DNA of 64,000 bases, taken from Salisapilia sapeloensis (Eukaryota > Oomycota > Peronosporomycetes > Peronosporales > Salisapiliaceae). Position 1 is the first letter of the stretch. Every line of letters begins with the position of its first letter. The notes beneath the pieces are model-generated. The model saw nothing but the letters and a program-made list of their open reading frames with translations, was not told where the DNA came from and ran no database searches. Made by a program: the position numbers and the translations under genes. Location of the stretch: NCBI GenBank assembly GCA_023334545.1, contig JAADVB010000001.1, positions 124,001-188,000 of the forward strand. The letters are read 5' to 3'. Positions 48,614-58,516 of this stretch are shown here, one piece after another.

Positions 48614-50659
48614 TCAAAATCGATGACTTGGTTGCGGTGTCCGTAATCTCGACGGAGTGGCACGAGAACCTCCGTCACCACTAACAGCAGATCGGTAGCT
48701 ACGAAAGTTTGCCGGTGCTGAACGCGGTGGAGTGGATGGGATCTTACTCTCCTTGTTCTCTTGGTCGACACTAACCCATCGGCCATTGCGTTTCGTCATG
48801 TAGTTTGGTTGCGTCGATCGGTTCTGACTCAGTCTCGACATGGATCGGGGTGGTTCATTTCGAGCGACCGAGTGTTGCTTGAAAGGAGTTCGAGATGTCG
48901 TCGGTGTCTTTGGAAGTTTAGAAGGATGAGCTGGTGGTTGTGAAGCGCTTGCACTACGTTTTGGGAATCGAGGCACGCCACTGATCGGTGATCTCGGCAG
49001 CTCGGCATTCCGGCTTGCACGATGTGGTGTTGCCACCTTGGGCTCCTCCACTTCCATGTTCACATCTTCATCCAAGTTCTCGTCATGCACTTTACTATCA
49101 GACATTCGTAACAGTACATCCGCTTGTTGCACACGATGCTGCAGCGCAGCATTCTCCGTCGATAATGCACCTACCTGTTCCTCTAACTTTCGTTTCTCCT
49201 CTTTTAACTTTTCAATCACTTCCTGTAACTCATCCGTGACATTGCTCTCGGTGTCTGTATGATTCCAACTACCCACCGTCTCATGCACAGTACTCGATCG
49301 TCTCGACTCGAGCTCCTTTGTCTGTGTAAGACTAGTGGATGCAGGACGAACCATCTCGACATCCGATCGACTGCAAAGCGACAGTCGTTCTAACTCGGCT
49401 CTCGTATCAGCCAATGCCTCTCTCAACTTTCCATTCTCACTTTCCAATTGCTCAATACGCTGGTTACTCGTCATTTCACTCGTCATGACATTTGCTTTCG
49501 GACGAATCTTAATGTCCTTCGCCCTGTTCGCGTACTTAAGTGTATTATGCGATTCGTCGTAACAAGCATTCGACGGATTGACATTCGCGATCATTACCAA
49601 TCGGACATTACCTTCCAATGAGTTTTTTAGCAAGTGCGTTAGCTTACTGTCTCGATACTGCACCTTGGAAGTAAATGACTTCAGGACACGACCTTTGCGT
49701 TTGTCTGCTTGCTTTCTCGTCTGTTCACTCAAGCTATTGATGCAGTTCGCAAGTGCTAGCAACGACTTATTGATATTGGCACCTTCCATCAACCGCATAC
49801 CACGATTTTGTGTCGAGGAAGCCCTTTCAGACCCAGCTAAATCGATTAATGACAACTTTCCTTCCCTCACAGACTTCTTCGGAGCTCGTGTCGACATCAA
49901 GGTTGTCGTCGTGTGCTGGACAATGACCTGAATGACGGCGTGGGAGCGAGAAGATACTTGGTTCGCAGCTGTTGGCTCCGTCTTGCGGTTCCGATTACCA
50001 CTCGCAAGTAACTGAAGCACCTGTCCTGGCGTCGACACGAGTTCGTGGTGCAGTCCAGCGACTTGAATCACGCCTCGCATCTGATCCTCGCGGATCGACA
50101 GCGTTTTCTTCGATGGTTTCAATAAATCCCGAATCTGTTCATTGTACACTTCCAAATACGAAATGTACACTTTCCATCCAAATGTCGTTCCTTCCGTTAA
50201 TGTCGTCTCGGCTTCCTCTTCCTTCCTCTGTCGCACGATACGAAAGATGTCTGCTAATGCTCGTGGAATGATTCCGTCCACTTGAATGTCATCATCCAAC
50301 TCGTCAAAGTCAGCCGATCCATCTCGCTCAGCGCCCATCATCGTATGCGTCTTGCCTGCACCAGTCGCGCCATACGCAAAGACAGTCGCTTGATATCCGT
50401 CCAAAATCGTCGGAACAATCTCTTTCACCGTTTGAGAGTACACTTCTTCCTGTGTCGCATCCTCATTGAAAGCAATGTCGTACGCATACTCGTTCGATGC
50501 CGCTTGCTGGCTCTTTAAATGCTGATTCGGAGTCCGAAAGCGCTGAATCACGACACTTTCGTTCCCAATCACTTGACAGCATGATCGCTGGCCTTTTCCC
50601 ACCTCTTTTTCATTCATCGGCCGCAATCGCACAGCCACTTGCATCGAAGCTGTATCCAT
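48614..50659 (-). CDS. Kinesin-8 family motor, long copy
   Basis: 681 residues, intronless. The motor spans residues 1-370: VAVRLRPMNEKE, YGATGAGKTHTMMG (P-loop), IRDLLKPSKKTLSIREDQ, NQVSSRSHAVIQ (switch I), SLIDLAGSERA (switch II), QYRDSKLTHLLKNSLEGN and NTLKYANRAKDIK, the last typical of kinesin-8 (KIF18/KIP3). A coiled coil (about 385-510) and a basic, Ser/Pro-rich tail (about 560-681) with TPHRAS, RTPFKQHSV and SRATPSRLRTPQPSHRF follow. Kinesin-8 motors shorten plus ends of microtubules in mitosis or cilia. A second, tail-less relative lies at 55684-57408. Confidence 0.9.
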   Translation of the reverse strand: MDTASMQVAVRLRPMNEKEVGKGQRSCCQVIGNESVVIQRFRTPNQHLKSQQAASNEYAYDIAFNEDATQEEVYSQTVKEIVPTILDGYQATVFAYGATGAGKTHTMMGAERDGSADFDELDDDIQVDGIIPRALADIFRIVRQRKEEEAETTLTEGTTFGWKVYISYLEVYNEQIRDLLKPSKKTLSIREDQMRGVIQVAGLHHELVSTPGQVLQLLASGNRNRKTEPTAANQVSSRSHAVIQVIVQHTTTTLMSTRAPKKSVREGKLSLIDLAGSERASSTQNRGMRLMEGANINKSLLALANCINSLSEQTRKQADKRKGRVLKSFTSKVQYRDSKLTHLLKNSLEGNVRLVMIANVNPSNACYDESHNTLKYANRAKDIKIRPKANVMTSEMTSNQRIEQLESENGKLREALADTRAELERLSLCSRSDVEMVRPASTSLTQTKELESRRSSTVHETVGSWNHTDTESNVTDELQEVIEKLKEEKRKLEEQVGALSTENAALQHRVQQADVLLRMSDSKVHDENLDEDVNMEVEEPKVATPHRASRNAELPRSPISGVPRFPKRSASASQPPAHPSKLPKTPTTSRTPFKQHSVARNEPPRSMSRLSQNRSTQPNYMTKRNGRWVSVDQENKESKIPSTPPRSAPANFRSYRSAVSGDGGSRATPSRLRTPQPSHRF

Positions 50660-50992
50660 GACAGTATCAATTCCACTGGTCTCCGTGTCGCTTCGTTTCC
50701 ACCGTCACTTTTCGTATGTCTCGTCGTACATCGTCATCGTCACTGATTTTGTACCAATCTTGGTCGAGTGCTCTGGACATCCAGCAGCCTTTCTACACTT
50801 GGAAATTGTATACCATAAAGCTTCAGTGCAAGGTGGGATCAGTCCAAGTTACCACAGCCTGCGGAAAATGATCATGGTAGCATACCACGCTATTTCAGGA
50901 AAATAGGAGTGTAGGTAGGATCGTTTCAATAATTAACCGGTAGGTTGAATATTACAATTGATAAAACGTGCATTGGAAAACCGTATCGGAGG
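50660..50992. other. Divergent promoter between kinesin-8 and the GAF protein
   Basis: 333 bp separate the two starts on opposite strands. No ORF with features and no clear repeat was found. Confidence 0.35.
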
Positions 50993-52873
50993 ATGGATCC
51001 GCAGACTGCTGTAGCTGGAGAGAATTACCTCAATTCACTCAACTTCCGCTCCTTGATCGAATGGATGACGGCGGAAGCACTCTTATCTCGGCCAGAGGAT
51101 CCAATCGTATTCCTTCATTCTCTTCTCGACGAAAAACTCGCTGAGGTTGCATATTAAACTCATACCTCTACTACCTTTCATTCAAATCTAAGTCGCGAAC
51201 CTACATGAACAGCGCCCCGCCAACACCGAGTATAATGCTGAGCAGGCAACGACACTACTAAAGCAGTGCTATGCTGCTGCAAGGTTTGTCACCATTCCTC
51301 CTTTTACTTCTGCAATACCATGAATGCCTGGAACTCAATCGTGTGTCAAAAACAGCTCAAGCGCAGACGAAAATGGTCGGATCACTGTCAAGCCTCGCAA
51401 ATTTGCGTATGCTTTCACTTTCAGATTATATCCTTGTATTGGTGAAATAATGAAAAATATTATCTGAACGTTGCTCGTTGTAGACCCAAGGGTAGTAAAA
51501 AGCAAGGAGGAAACCCGCCTTCCTCCGATTCTGCACTTGTAAAGAGACTTACAGTGCTCGAGAAAGCTATTTATGCGTGTCGAATAATCGCCATGCAACT
51601 CCAGCCAGATGAAAGTAAGCTCTTATGGTTACTGATATCACAAATTCAACACAGCTATTCCAAAGGATATTCACCACTGTAATACGCTTATAGTTACACC
51701 GATTATCATCAAGCAAGCGTGTGTCGTTTTAAATGCTGAACGCGCCACTCTATTTATACACGTACGTCTACATCTCGAATGAGAGTTATGTAGTCTTCTC
51801 CTGTTCTGACCGAGTAATTACCACCATTTTCTGTATATTAGGATCCAAATAGCGACATGCTCGTACTGTCGGTATCCGAAGGTGCTACTGATATCCGCGT
51901 TCCCATCGGCAAGGTAAATAAATATTAGTCTTTATCTCAAACGTGGGAACTCATAGTGCGTCAGGGTGTTGCCGGAACAGTAGCAGCTACCGGCAGACCA
52001 GTCAATATCGTAGACGCGTACGCGAATCCCGATTTTGACTCACATTATGACCAACAAACCGGGTACAAGACGAAATCCATTCTCTGCGTCCCAATACGAA
52101 ATGGCCAGAACAAGATTGTCGGTGTCATGCAAGTGTTGAACAAACTTGGAGTCGATCAAGAAGCAGGGTTCACAGAGCTGGATGAGGAAATTACGGGTAT
52201 CTTGAGCGCACAGGCAGGGGTAGCTATTCATAACGCCAAGACTCACTACTTGGCACTTCAAGCGAGAGAACGAGTAAAAGAGGTGTTGGGTATTGTTCGT
52301 GACATGCACGGGGACCTCGGGTTTAGCTCTCTTATGTTTACCATATCTACGCGTGTCCAGCGCCTCATCAACTCTGATCGGTGCACACTTTACATCATTG
52401 ATCGGGCCGAAAATGAGCTATGGACATTGCAAGGTGAAGTAAATATTCGCGTGCCAATGAATCAAGGTATTGCGGGGGCGGCTGCGGTGTCGAATGAAGC
52501 AATTAATCTCGCAGATGCTTATGAAGACCCAAGGTTCAATAAGGAATTTGATCAAAAAAACGACTACCACACCCGTAGTGTTTTGGCCATGCCGCTACGG
52601 AATAGTTCAGGGACAGCAATAGCTGTTATGCAACTCATCAATAAGCGCGGCGATGGCCCTAGTGCCTTCTCAGATGAAGATGAGGAACTGTTAGGCACAT
52701 TCTTACATATTGCTGGACCAATCCTCGCAACATCCCATAATCATCCGAACTTTGCTTCAGGGGCCACTTCAAAGAGTGTCAAGGGGGCACAGTTTGCAAA
52801 CGGGGTTGCACGACCTCCGCAAGAAGTCAAGGAAATGAAAATTATTTGTGAAGATGAGGAGGATGAAGGATAG
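50993..52873 (+). CDS. RIIa-like dimerisation plus tandem GAF domain protein
   Basis: Seven exons inferred. The start ATG is at 50993 (MDPQTAVAG). Residues about 10-52 (FRSLIEWMTAEALLSRPEDP, IVFLHSLLDEKLAE) look like an RIIa/Dpy-30-type docking module. Two GAF domains follow. GAF-1 spans NAERATLFIH/DPNSDMLVLSVSEG, IPIGK-like PIGK/GVAGTVAATGR, and YDQQTGYKTKSILCVP. GAF-2 spans SDRCTLYIIDRAENELWTL, NQGIAGAAAVSNEAINLADA, and FDQKNDYHTRSVLAMPLRN. The pair resembles the regulatory GAF-A/B half of cyclic-nucleotide phosphodiesterases (PDE2/5/6/11), with N-K-x-F-D-x-x-x-like segments. The protein ends acidic (ICEDEEDEG) without any HD/PDE catalytic domain. Nucleotide binding is inferred, not shown. 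Confidence 0.72.
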
Positions 52874-53354
52874 AACATGAACTAATGAAATCACCAGACA
52901 GCAAGTCAAACATTTATGAGCACTATATGATTATTTGTCTTGGTTACTTTCGTTCCTGAGTGTCGATAAAGATCTGAACAAGCAACCTATAACTCTCTTC
53001 ATTTCAGGAACATTTCTACGAATAGCTAGACTCGTCCGCCTCCATTCAAGACTCCATTCAACGATCAATTCCGATCCACCATGGTCAATAGCCAAAGGTA
53101 AAGACCCACTGAAAAGTAGCTAGGAGCATAAGAAAGGAAATATATTTTCCTTTCATACTCGCTCTGTTAATGCATGGCCCTTAGTTCCGAGCAAGCCTTT
53201 AAAGTATTTTAATTGTAAATTCAGTAGCAGTTGATGCCAACGTTGTCCAAAACACTTCATGATAATTTCTAATAAACTCATGTGGTAATCTAGGTGCTAA
53301 TAATAGAACTTCGATGATAGCTTTCAATGCGATTCACTGTGGTCACATGTACAA
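52874..53354. other. Gap between GAF and WW-domain genes
   Basis: Tandem + strand genes. AT-rich, short ORFs only, no RNA gene found. Confidence 0.35.
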
Positions 53355-55691
53355 ATGAAACAGCATCCTCGCCAAACAAGCCATAAGTCGCCATTTGACC
53401 AAAATGAGCTGCGAAGAGCCATTCAAGTACTCGATTCAGTCTCAACATCGACGCTGTCCAAAAATCAGACAACGTTGAAAGCATTGTGCACAGTGATGAG
53501 GCTCGTTATTAGTCTTTCTTTTCAAAGAGATGATCGCGCGCTGATCGAAACAGTCATTCAGGCACGAGTTTTAGGGAAACTACGACGATTTATTTCGTAC
53601 TTGCAAAATCGCGAGAATCACGAAAACTCTTGCTGCTCGAATAAATGTCATCTTCGATTACAGACGATTGCGGTGGTTTGGATTATATTTTACCTATGTC
53701 GAGATCCATGCATGGCGGTCCACTTGGTTCGAGAAGAGTTCCATGTTTTCCTTGCGTCTGTATGCAGCGCAAGGCACGAAAGCACTCATTTAGTTGATGC
53801 TAAAGACTACGATCAATTATATTGTCGTACAAGTAATCTAAATGTCTGGGAGCCGAAGGATTTACTGACGACATTTGATCCATTTGACTGGTGTCACCGT
53901 ATGGTTGGGAGCAGCGTGCTCAAGGACAGGGAGTTCGTACGGTTTTCTATCCCTACAAGTGCAAGGTCACTCATCTATATATTATCAAGCAACCATCTTC
54001 CTTTGGATGAAGTTGAAGAATTTGAAATCGGAACTAGATGTCAGGTGCCACCATACACTTCTCCTTCTCAATGCCAGTCACCTGGGCGGCGAACTCTGCC
54101 ATCCATTTTTAATTTTGTATCAAAGGCAAAACATGATGCAAGCAATGCTACCAAAGGAGCCTTGTGTGTGGAGCATCGGTCAGATTCGATCTTTCGCTAC
54201 TTGCTGAAGAAAGATGATGCTCCGTGTCACGAGATGGCTCTCCGTGCTCTTGTCTTACTACTCTATCACTTAAACCCATCTTCTGTCGAGCGAAAGCGAT
54301 TTCTACTACATGGTGCCCCAATATCGTCTCTCCTGCGAATAAAGCACGGCACAGGAGAAACGCAAGAAGTTTCCACGCCTTCATTAGACACGAAAGACAC
54401 TGTAAGAGATTCATGTACAGAGTCTATGATACTCTTTCACCTTGTATCTTCTGGCTTGGCCATTGTATCGCAGTCTGAGTGGTTTGAGATATCATCCATG
54501 TTCCCACAGGACGAACGAATACAATCTTACGCAAAGATGGTGCTAAAGCACAACAAACTAGATCAGCAATCACGCAAAGCTTGTGATCAAAGATGTACAA
54601 CGCTAGAACGCAAATTGTTTGCTGCAGAGAAATGTGGCAAAACACTTACTCGAAAGCTTCAAAAGGAGATATTAGGTCGTAATGATGAAATGGAGAGATC
54701 TCAGTGTCGCTATAGAGTACAAATGCTTTATCAACAGGCAGAAAACCTACGATCTCACTTTGCTCAAGGACTTGGTGTACTATGCAATGGCCGTGAGCGA
54801 CTTCAGAGAGAGCAGCTATTTCAAGACTGGATCCATTCATTACCCACGATTGAAAGTAAGCTTCAAGATGCAGAAGAACGTCGACAGGAAATGCAACGGC
54901 AGGCTTTGGAAGCTCAATACGGAATAGTTCAGGAACGACGTCGTGAACGAGAAGAATTGGTTTTAATGAGGGAGGAGGATGTCGATATGACTACGCTTGT
55001 AGTGGCAGAAGCAGGTCAAAGAGCACGCCAAGAGCACTTCCAACTACTTCAGCATAAACTCCACATCTTAACACAGACCCAGAAAGTTTCAAGCACCGAA
55101 TCCATTCACCCTAGGCGTAGTAGGAAAGATAGACAGAAAGAAGCAGATAGAGAAGCTTTAGAGCGAAAGCGCATGGTAAAAGAAGATGTGTTTTATGCTG
55201 AGAAGATCATTCGTGAACGATTGCAGGCCAAGAATCCGACGGAGTTAAAAGAAGAAGAATTGGAAGCACAGCGAAGATGTATGTTGGAAAGAAAGCAAGC
55301 GGAAGTAGAACGCCAGAAGCGGAATGAGGAGCTTTCGTTATTAGCTGTAGAGGACATTCTTTCGAGGCGAGTACGTCTACATGAAGAAGAGCTACGTCGG
55401 AAAGAAATAGAGCTACAATGGAAGTGTCGAAAGGAAATGAGTAGAGAAGAAAGAGAGTTGAGGCAGCGGTGGGAAGCGCTAGATCGAGAGATGATAGTAC
55501 AGCAAGAATTGCAAGCCAAGCAAATACGTGCAGAGGAACGCCGGAAAGCAAGAGAAGAGAGGAGAGCCATAGCAGCCGCATGGTTCGAAGCATGGGACGA
55601 CTACGGCAATGTCTATTACTATAACACCATCACAGGCATTTCTCAGTGGGAATATCCTTCTGACTATCCTCTGTACAGTGCCTTTACTTAA
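53355..55691 (+). CDS. Coiled-coil protein with C-terminal WW domain
   Basis: 778 residues, single exon. The N-terminal 390 residues are helical and not matched to a family. From about 440 to 735 there is almost unbroken charged coiled coil (EERRQEMQRQALEAQ; LEAQRRCMLERKQAEVERQK; EERELRQRWEALDREM). The C-terminus, about 738-770, is a WW domain: AWFEAWDDYGNVYYYNTITG followed by ISQWEYPSDY, with both tryptophans, the YYYN core and the terminal Pro. WW domains bind Pro-rich motifs; the long coil suggests a scaffold, possibly ciliary or cytoskeletal. The stop overlaps the stop of the converging kinesin gene by 8 bp. Confidence 0.78.
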   Translation: MKQHPRQTSHKSPFDQNELRRAIQVLDSVSTSTLSKNQTTLKALCTVMRLVISLSFQRDDRALIETVIQARVLGKLRRFISYLQNRENHENSCCSNKCHLRLQTIAVVWIIFYLCRDPCMAVHLVREEFHVFLASVCSARHESTHLVDAKDYDQLYCRTSNLNVWEPKDLLTTFDPFDWCHRMVGSSVLKDREFVRFSIPTSARSLIYILSSNHLPLDEVEEFEIGTRCQVPPYTSPSQCQSPGRRTLPSIFNFVSKAKHDASNATKGALCVEHRSDSIFRYLLKKDDAPCHEMALRALVLLLYHLNPSSVERKRFLLHGAPISSLLRIKHGTGETQEVSTPSLDTKDTVRDSCTESMILFHLVSSGLAIVSQSEWFEISSMFPQDERIQSYAKMVLKHNKLDQQSRKACDQRCTTLERKLFAAEKCGKTLTRKLQKEILGRNDEMERSQCRYRVQMLYQQAENLRSHFAQGLGVLCNGRERLQREQLFQDWIHSLPTIESKLQDAEERRQEMQRQALEAQYGIVQERRREREELVLMREEDVDMTTLVVAEAGQRARQEHFQLLQHKLHILTQTQKVSSTESIHPRRSRKDRQKEADREALERKRMVKEDVFYAEKIIRERLQAKNPTELKEEELEAQRRCMLERKQAEVERQKRNEELSLLAVEDILSRRVRLHEEELRRKEIELQWKCRKEMSREERELRQRWEALDREMIVQQELQAKQIRAEERRKAREERRAIAAAWFEAWDDYGNVYYYNTITGISQWEYPSDYPLYSAFT

Positions 55692-57408
55692 GATAAGCAG
55701 AGCTCGCGTGGCAATCCAAATTCGTCGGACCTAACGTGGCTATTTCCAGTTGTGCACGTGCATCCTCTAATGCTCTTCTTAAATCCATATTCTCTTTTTC
55801 AAGCTCTTCGATACGCTGATTGTACGTCATTTCGGCTGTAATTACATTCGCTTTCGGACGTACTTTGATATCCTTAGCTCGATTCGCGTACTTTAGCGTA
55901 TTATGCGATTCTTCAAAGTAAGCGTTCGACGGATTCACATTCGCGATCATCACAAGCTTACAGTCCCCTTCCAGAGAGTTTTTCAATAAGTGAGTCAACT
56001 TGCTATCTCTGTACTGTACTTTTTGAGGCCGGACGGGTGAAGCCCTGGGCAGACTAAATCTGTCAGCAGCAACATCTCGAGCAGGCTGCTTCTTCGCTTG
56101 TTCACCTAAGCTGTTAATGCAATTCGCAAGTGCTAACAATGACTTGTTAATATTTGCGCCTTCCATTAGCCGAATGCCGTGGTTTTTTGTCGATGACGCT
56201 CGTTCCGATCCTGCTAGATCGATCAACGATAACTTTCCTTCGATGATTGATCTCTTGGGCGCGCCGATCGTAGCACCTTTTGTTATTGTCAGTTGCGTAG
56301 TGATCTGAATGACCGCGTGGGATCGAGATGAAGCCTTATTCGCTGCAGTCGATTCTGTCTTTCGATACTGATTACCAAAGGCTAGACATTTTAACGCCTC
56401 TCCAGGTGCGTTCACTTGCTCGTGGTGCAGACCTGCTACCTTAATAATGCCTCGCACCTGGTCCTCTCGAATGTGAAGAGGTCGAGCTCCAGGACGGAGC
56501 AAGTCTCGTATTTGCTCATTGTAGACTTCTAGGTATGAAATAAATACTCTCCACTCAGATGTAGATCCGGAGTCTCCTTCAAGCTTAATTTGTTCCTTTC
56601 GTTGATTTACTTCCCGAAAGATATCGACAAGGGACCGTGGGATGATACCGTCCACCTCTTTTTCATCATCATCGTAGCGTCCTGTACCATCCCTCTCGGA
56701 CCCCATCATCGTGTGCGTCTTCCCTGCCCCTGTAGCTCCATACCTGTTTATAAAGAACGTTATTCATTTATTCACACAGCAGTGAGTACAACTCAATTAC
56801 GCAAATACAGTGGCCTGATAGCCTTCTAGAACTGTCGGAATAAGGTCCTTGACGGTCTTGGAATAAACTTGCTCCTGGGTCGCCTACGGATTTATAACTT
56901 TCGTTAATATGCTTTCACTCGTATGGCACCCAGAGCAACGTACGCTTTCTGAAAATGCAATGTCGTAGGCATACTCTTTCACAACAGTCTTTTGACTTTT
57001 CAAATGCCCGTTCGGTTGTCCAGCCTTCTCAATAACCACCATCTACACGTTTTACAAGAAGTGTCAGCTCGTAGCTAAACTGTAGTAACGTCGTAGATAC
57101 GTACTTTATCACTTAGTGCTCGGCAACATCGTCGATGTCCTTTCATTTTTTCTTTTGATGACAATGGACGCAGTCGGAGCGCTACCTATCAACATATCAA
57201 TCTTTGAGCGTGTCATAATTGACAACTTGTATAAATAATGCTCTACAATCATGTTGGAAGCTTCTGCATCTTGTGTCGGTAGAGCGATAGGTGCTGGCGC
57301 AGGCGGAGACATTCCACCAAGTTCAGCATTCTGAGGACTTTCAATAGTGCCTTCTTCAGCTTCAGGGCCTTTCCTAGCTGATAGAAATGACCACCTCGAC
57401 GCTGTCAT
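55684..57408 (-). CDS. Kinesin-8 paralogue, short, motor-only copy
   Basis: Five exons inferred. The start ATG is at 57408 (MTASRWSFLSARKG), followed by a 50-residue Pro-rich lead. Joined motor: VALRLRPLSSKEK, EYAYDIAFSES, ATQEQVYSKTVKDLIPTVLE, YGATGAGKTHTMMG, IRDLLRPGARPLHIREDQ, NKASSRSHAVIQ, SLIDLAGSERA, LKNSLEGDCKL and NTLKYANRAKDIKVRP. A short neck (IEELEKENMDLRRALEDARA) follows and the protein ends at SSAYLK with no tail, so about 460 residues in total against 681 for the copy at 48614. Introns are present here but absent from the other copy. Motor residues are intact, so it is likely active in some form. Confidence 0.83.
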
Positions 57409-58516
57409 CTCGCACTGCTTTTAATCTACAGCTAAAATCTATTTTTATCAGCATCGGTACGATTCCAAAGCCCATTTTCAATAGATTTCCTATCTGAAGC
57501 GAAGGCAAGAACAACCAAACTAGCGGTACGGAGGGTAAAGTGAGTTTATTTCAAGCTTCTGCCATGTACAGTAACATCAAATCACTTAGGCCGTGTTCGT
57601 TGATCGGATACTCGGATATTATGGAAGGCGTTATGTGAACAGACACGCAAAAACTGCAATAGGAATCAATGCCTGAGTCTTTGGTGGTTTGTCTGACTCG
57701 TACATCGTCCGTTGCTTTTTCTTGCCTTGGCGGGAATCGTGTCGAGTGTATCATCGGAAATCATTCTGTTTGAAGTTGCATTCGATTTACTTGCAGCATT
57801 GAGCTCTTTGCCATTTCAGTGGGACATAGTACAGTGCACATCATAAATATCGCCTAACTATTTCGTCCAGCACTGTACTACGACTGTTCCGAAATAATAG
57901 CGAAGAGCTAACTAGCGCAAGAAAAGCGAAGAGCTCACCAAGTCGAGCGACTGTTTCGCGCGCTTTTACAGATTTGCACGCTTCGAGCACCAGGCATGCC
58001 TTAAAGGCTTCCCGAAGATCGATTTCTCATGATTGCATCAAAGACGAACGAACACTCGCTTTTGTACTTCTAGCTAGGTAGGAAAGTCATATTGAGATGT
58101 TTTGTTAGATTTCCAGTGACAAGCAACACAACCCAATCGGCTATTCTCAACAAAAGCGCAATTGCCCGATTCGACTATCATGACTGGAATTACAAAATAG
58201 AAATTCTCAATTTTGCCGAATCGATATTCTGTGCAAACACGACCTCAGTTACTGCAGTCCTTTAGTTCCAATACTCTTATAGAAACCATATATATAGACG
58301 AAATAGCTTCCACTACATCAACGTTTAATCCATCATTTGCATACTGGCTAGTGTAAAGTAAGTTGATCTACCACGCGTGCAGTTGTAGACTATACTGTGT
58401 CCTCGAAGCAATCGAAAACGAACCGAAAGAATTATCTGTAGTTTCATACTTCAATTTGTTCCTTTTTCTTTTTCTTAGACAACAAATCTAAACTAAACGC
58501 CAACCAAGCGTCCAAT
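57409..58516. other. Divergent region between kinesin-8B and SMPD4
   Basis: 1.1 kb with no supported gene. A TTCATACTTCAATTT element near 58442-58456 resembles the Inr-FPR pattern of SMPD4. A GCGAAGAGCT direct repeat near 57900-57940 is short and may be chance. Confidence 0.4.

Noticed and set aside
57551..57754. 67-codon minus-strand ORF between kinesin-8B and SMPD4
   Set aside because: No homology that I recognise and no promoter or intron signs.
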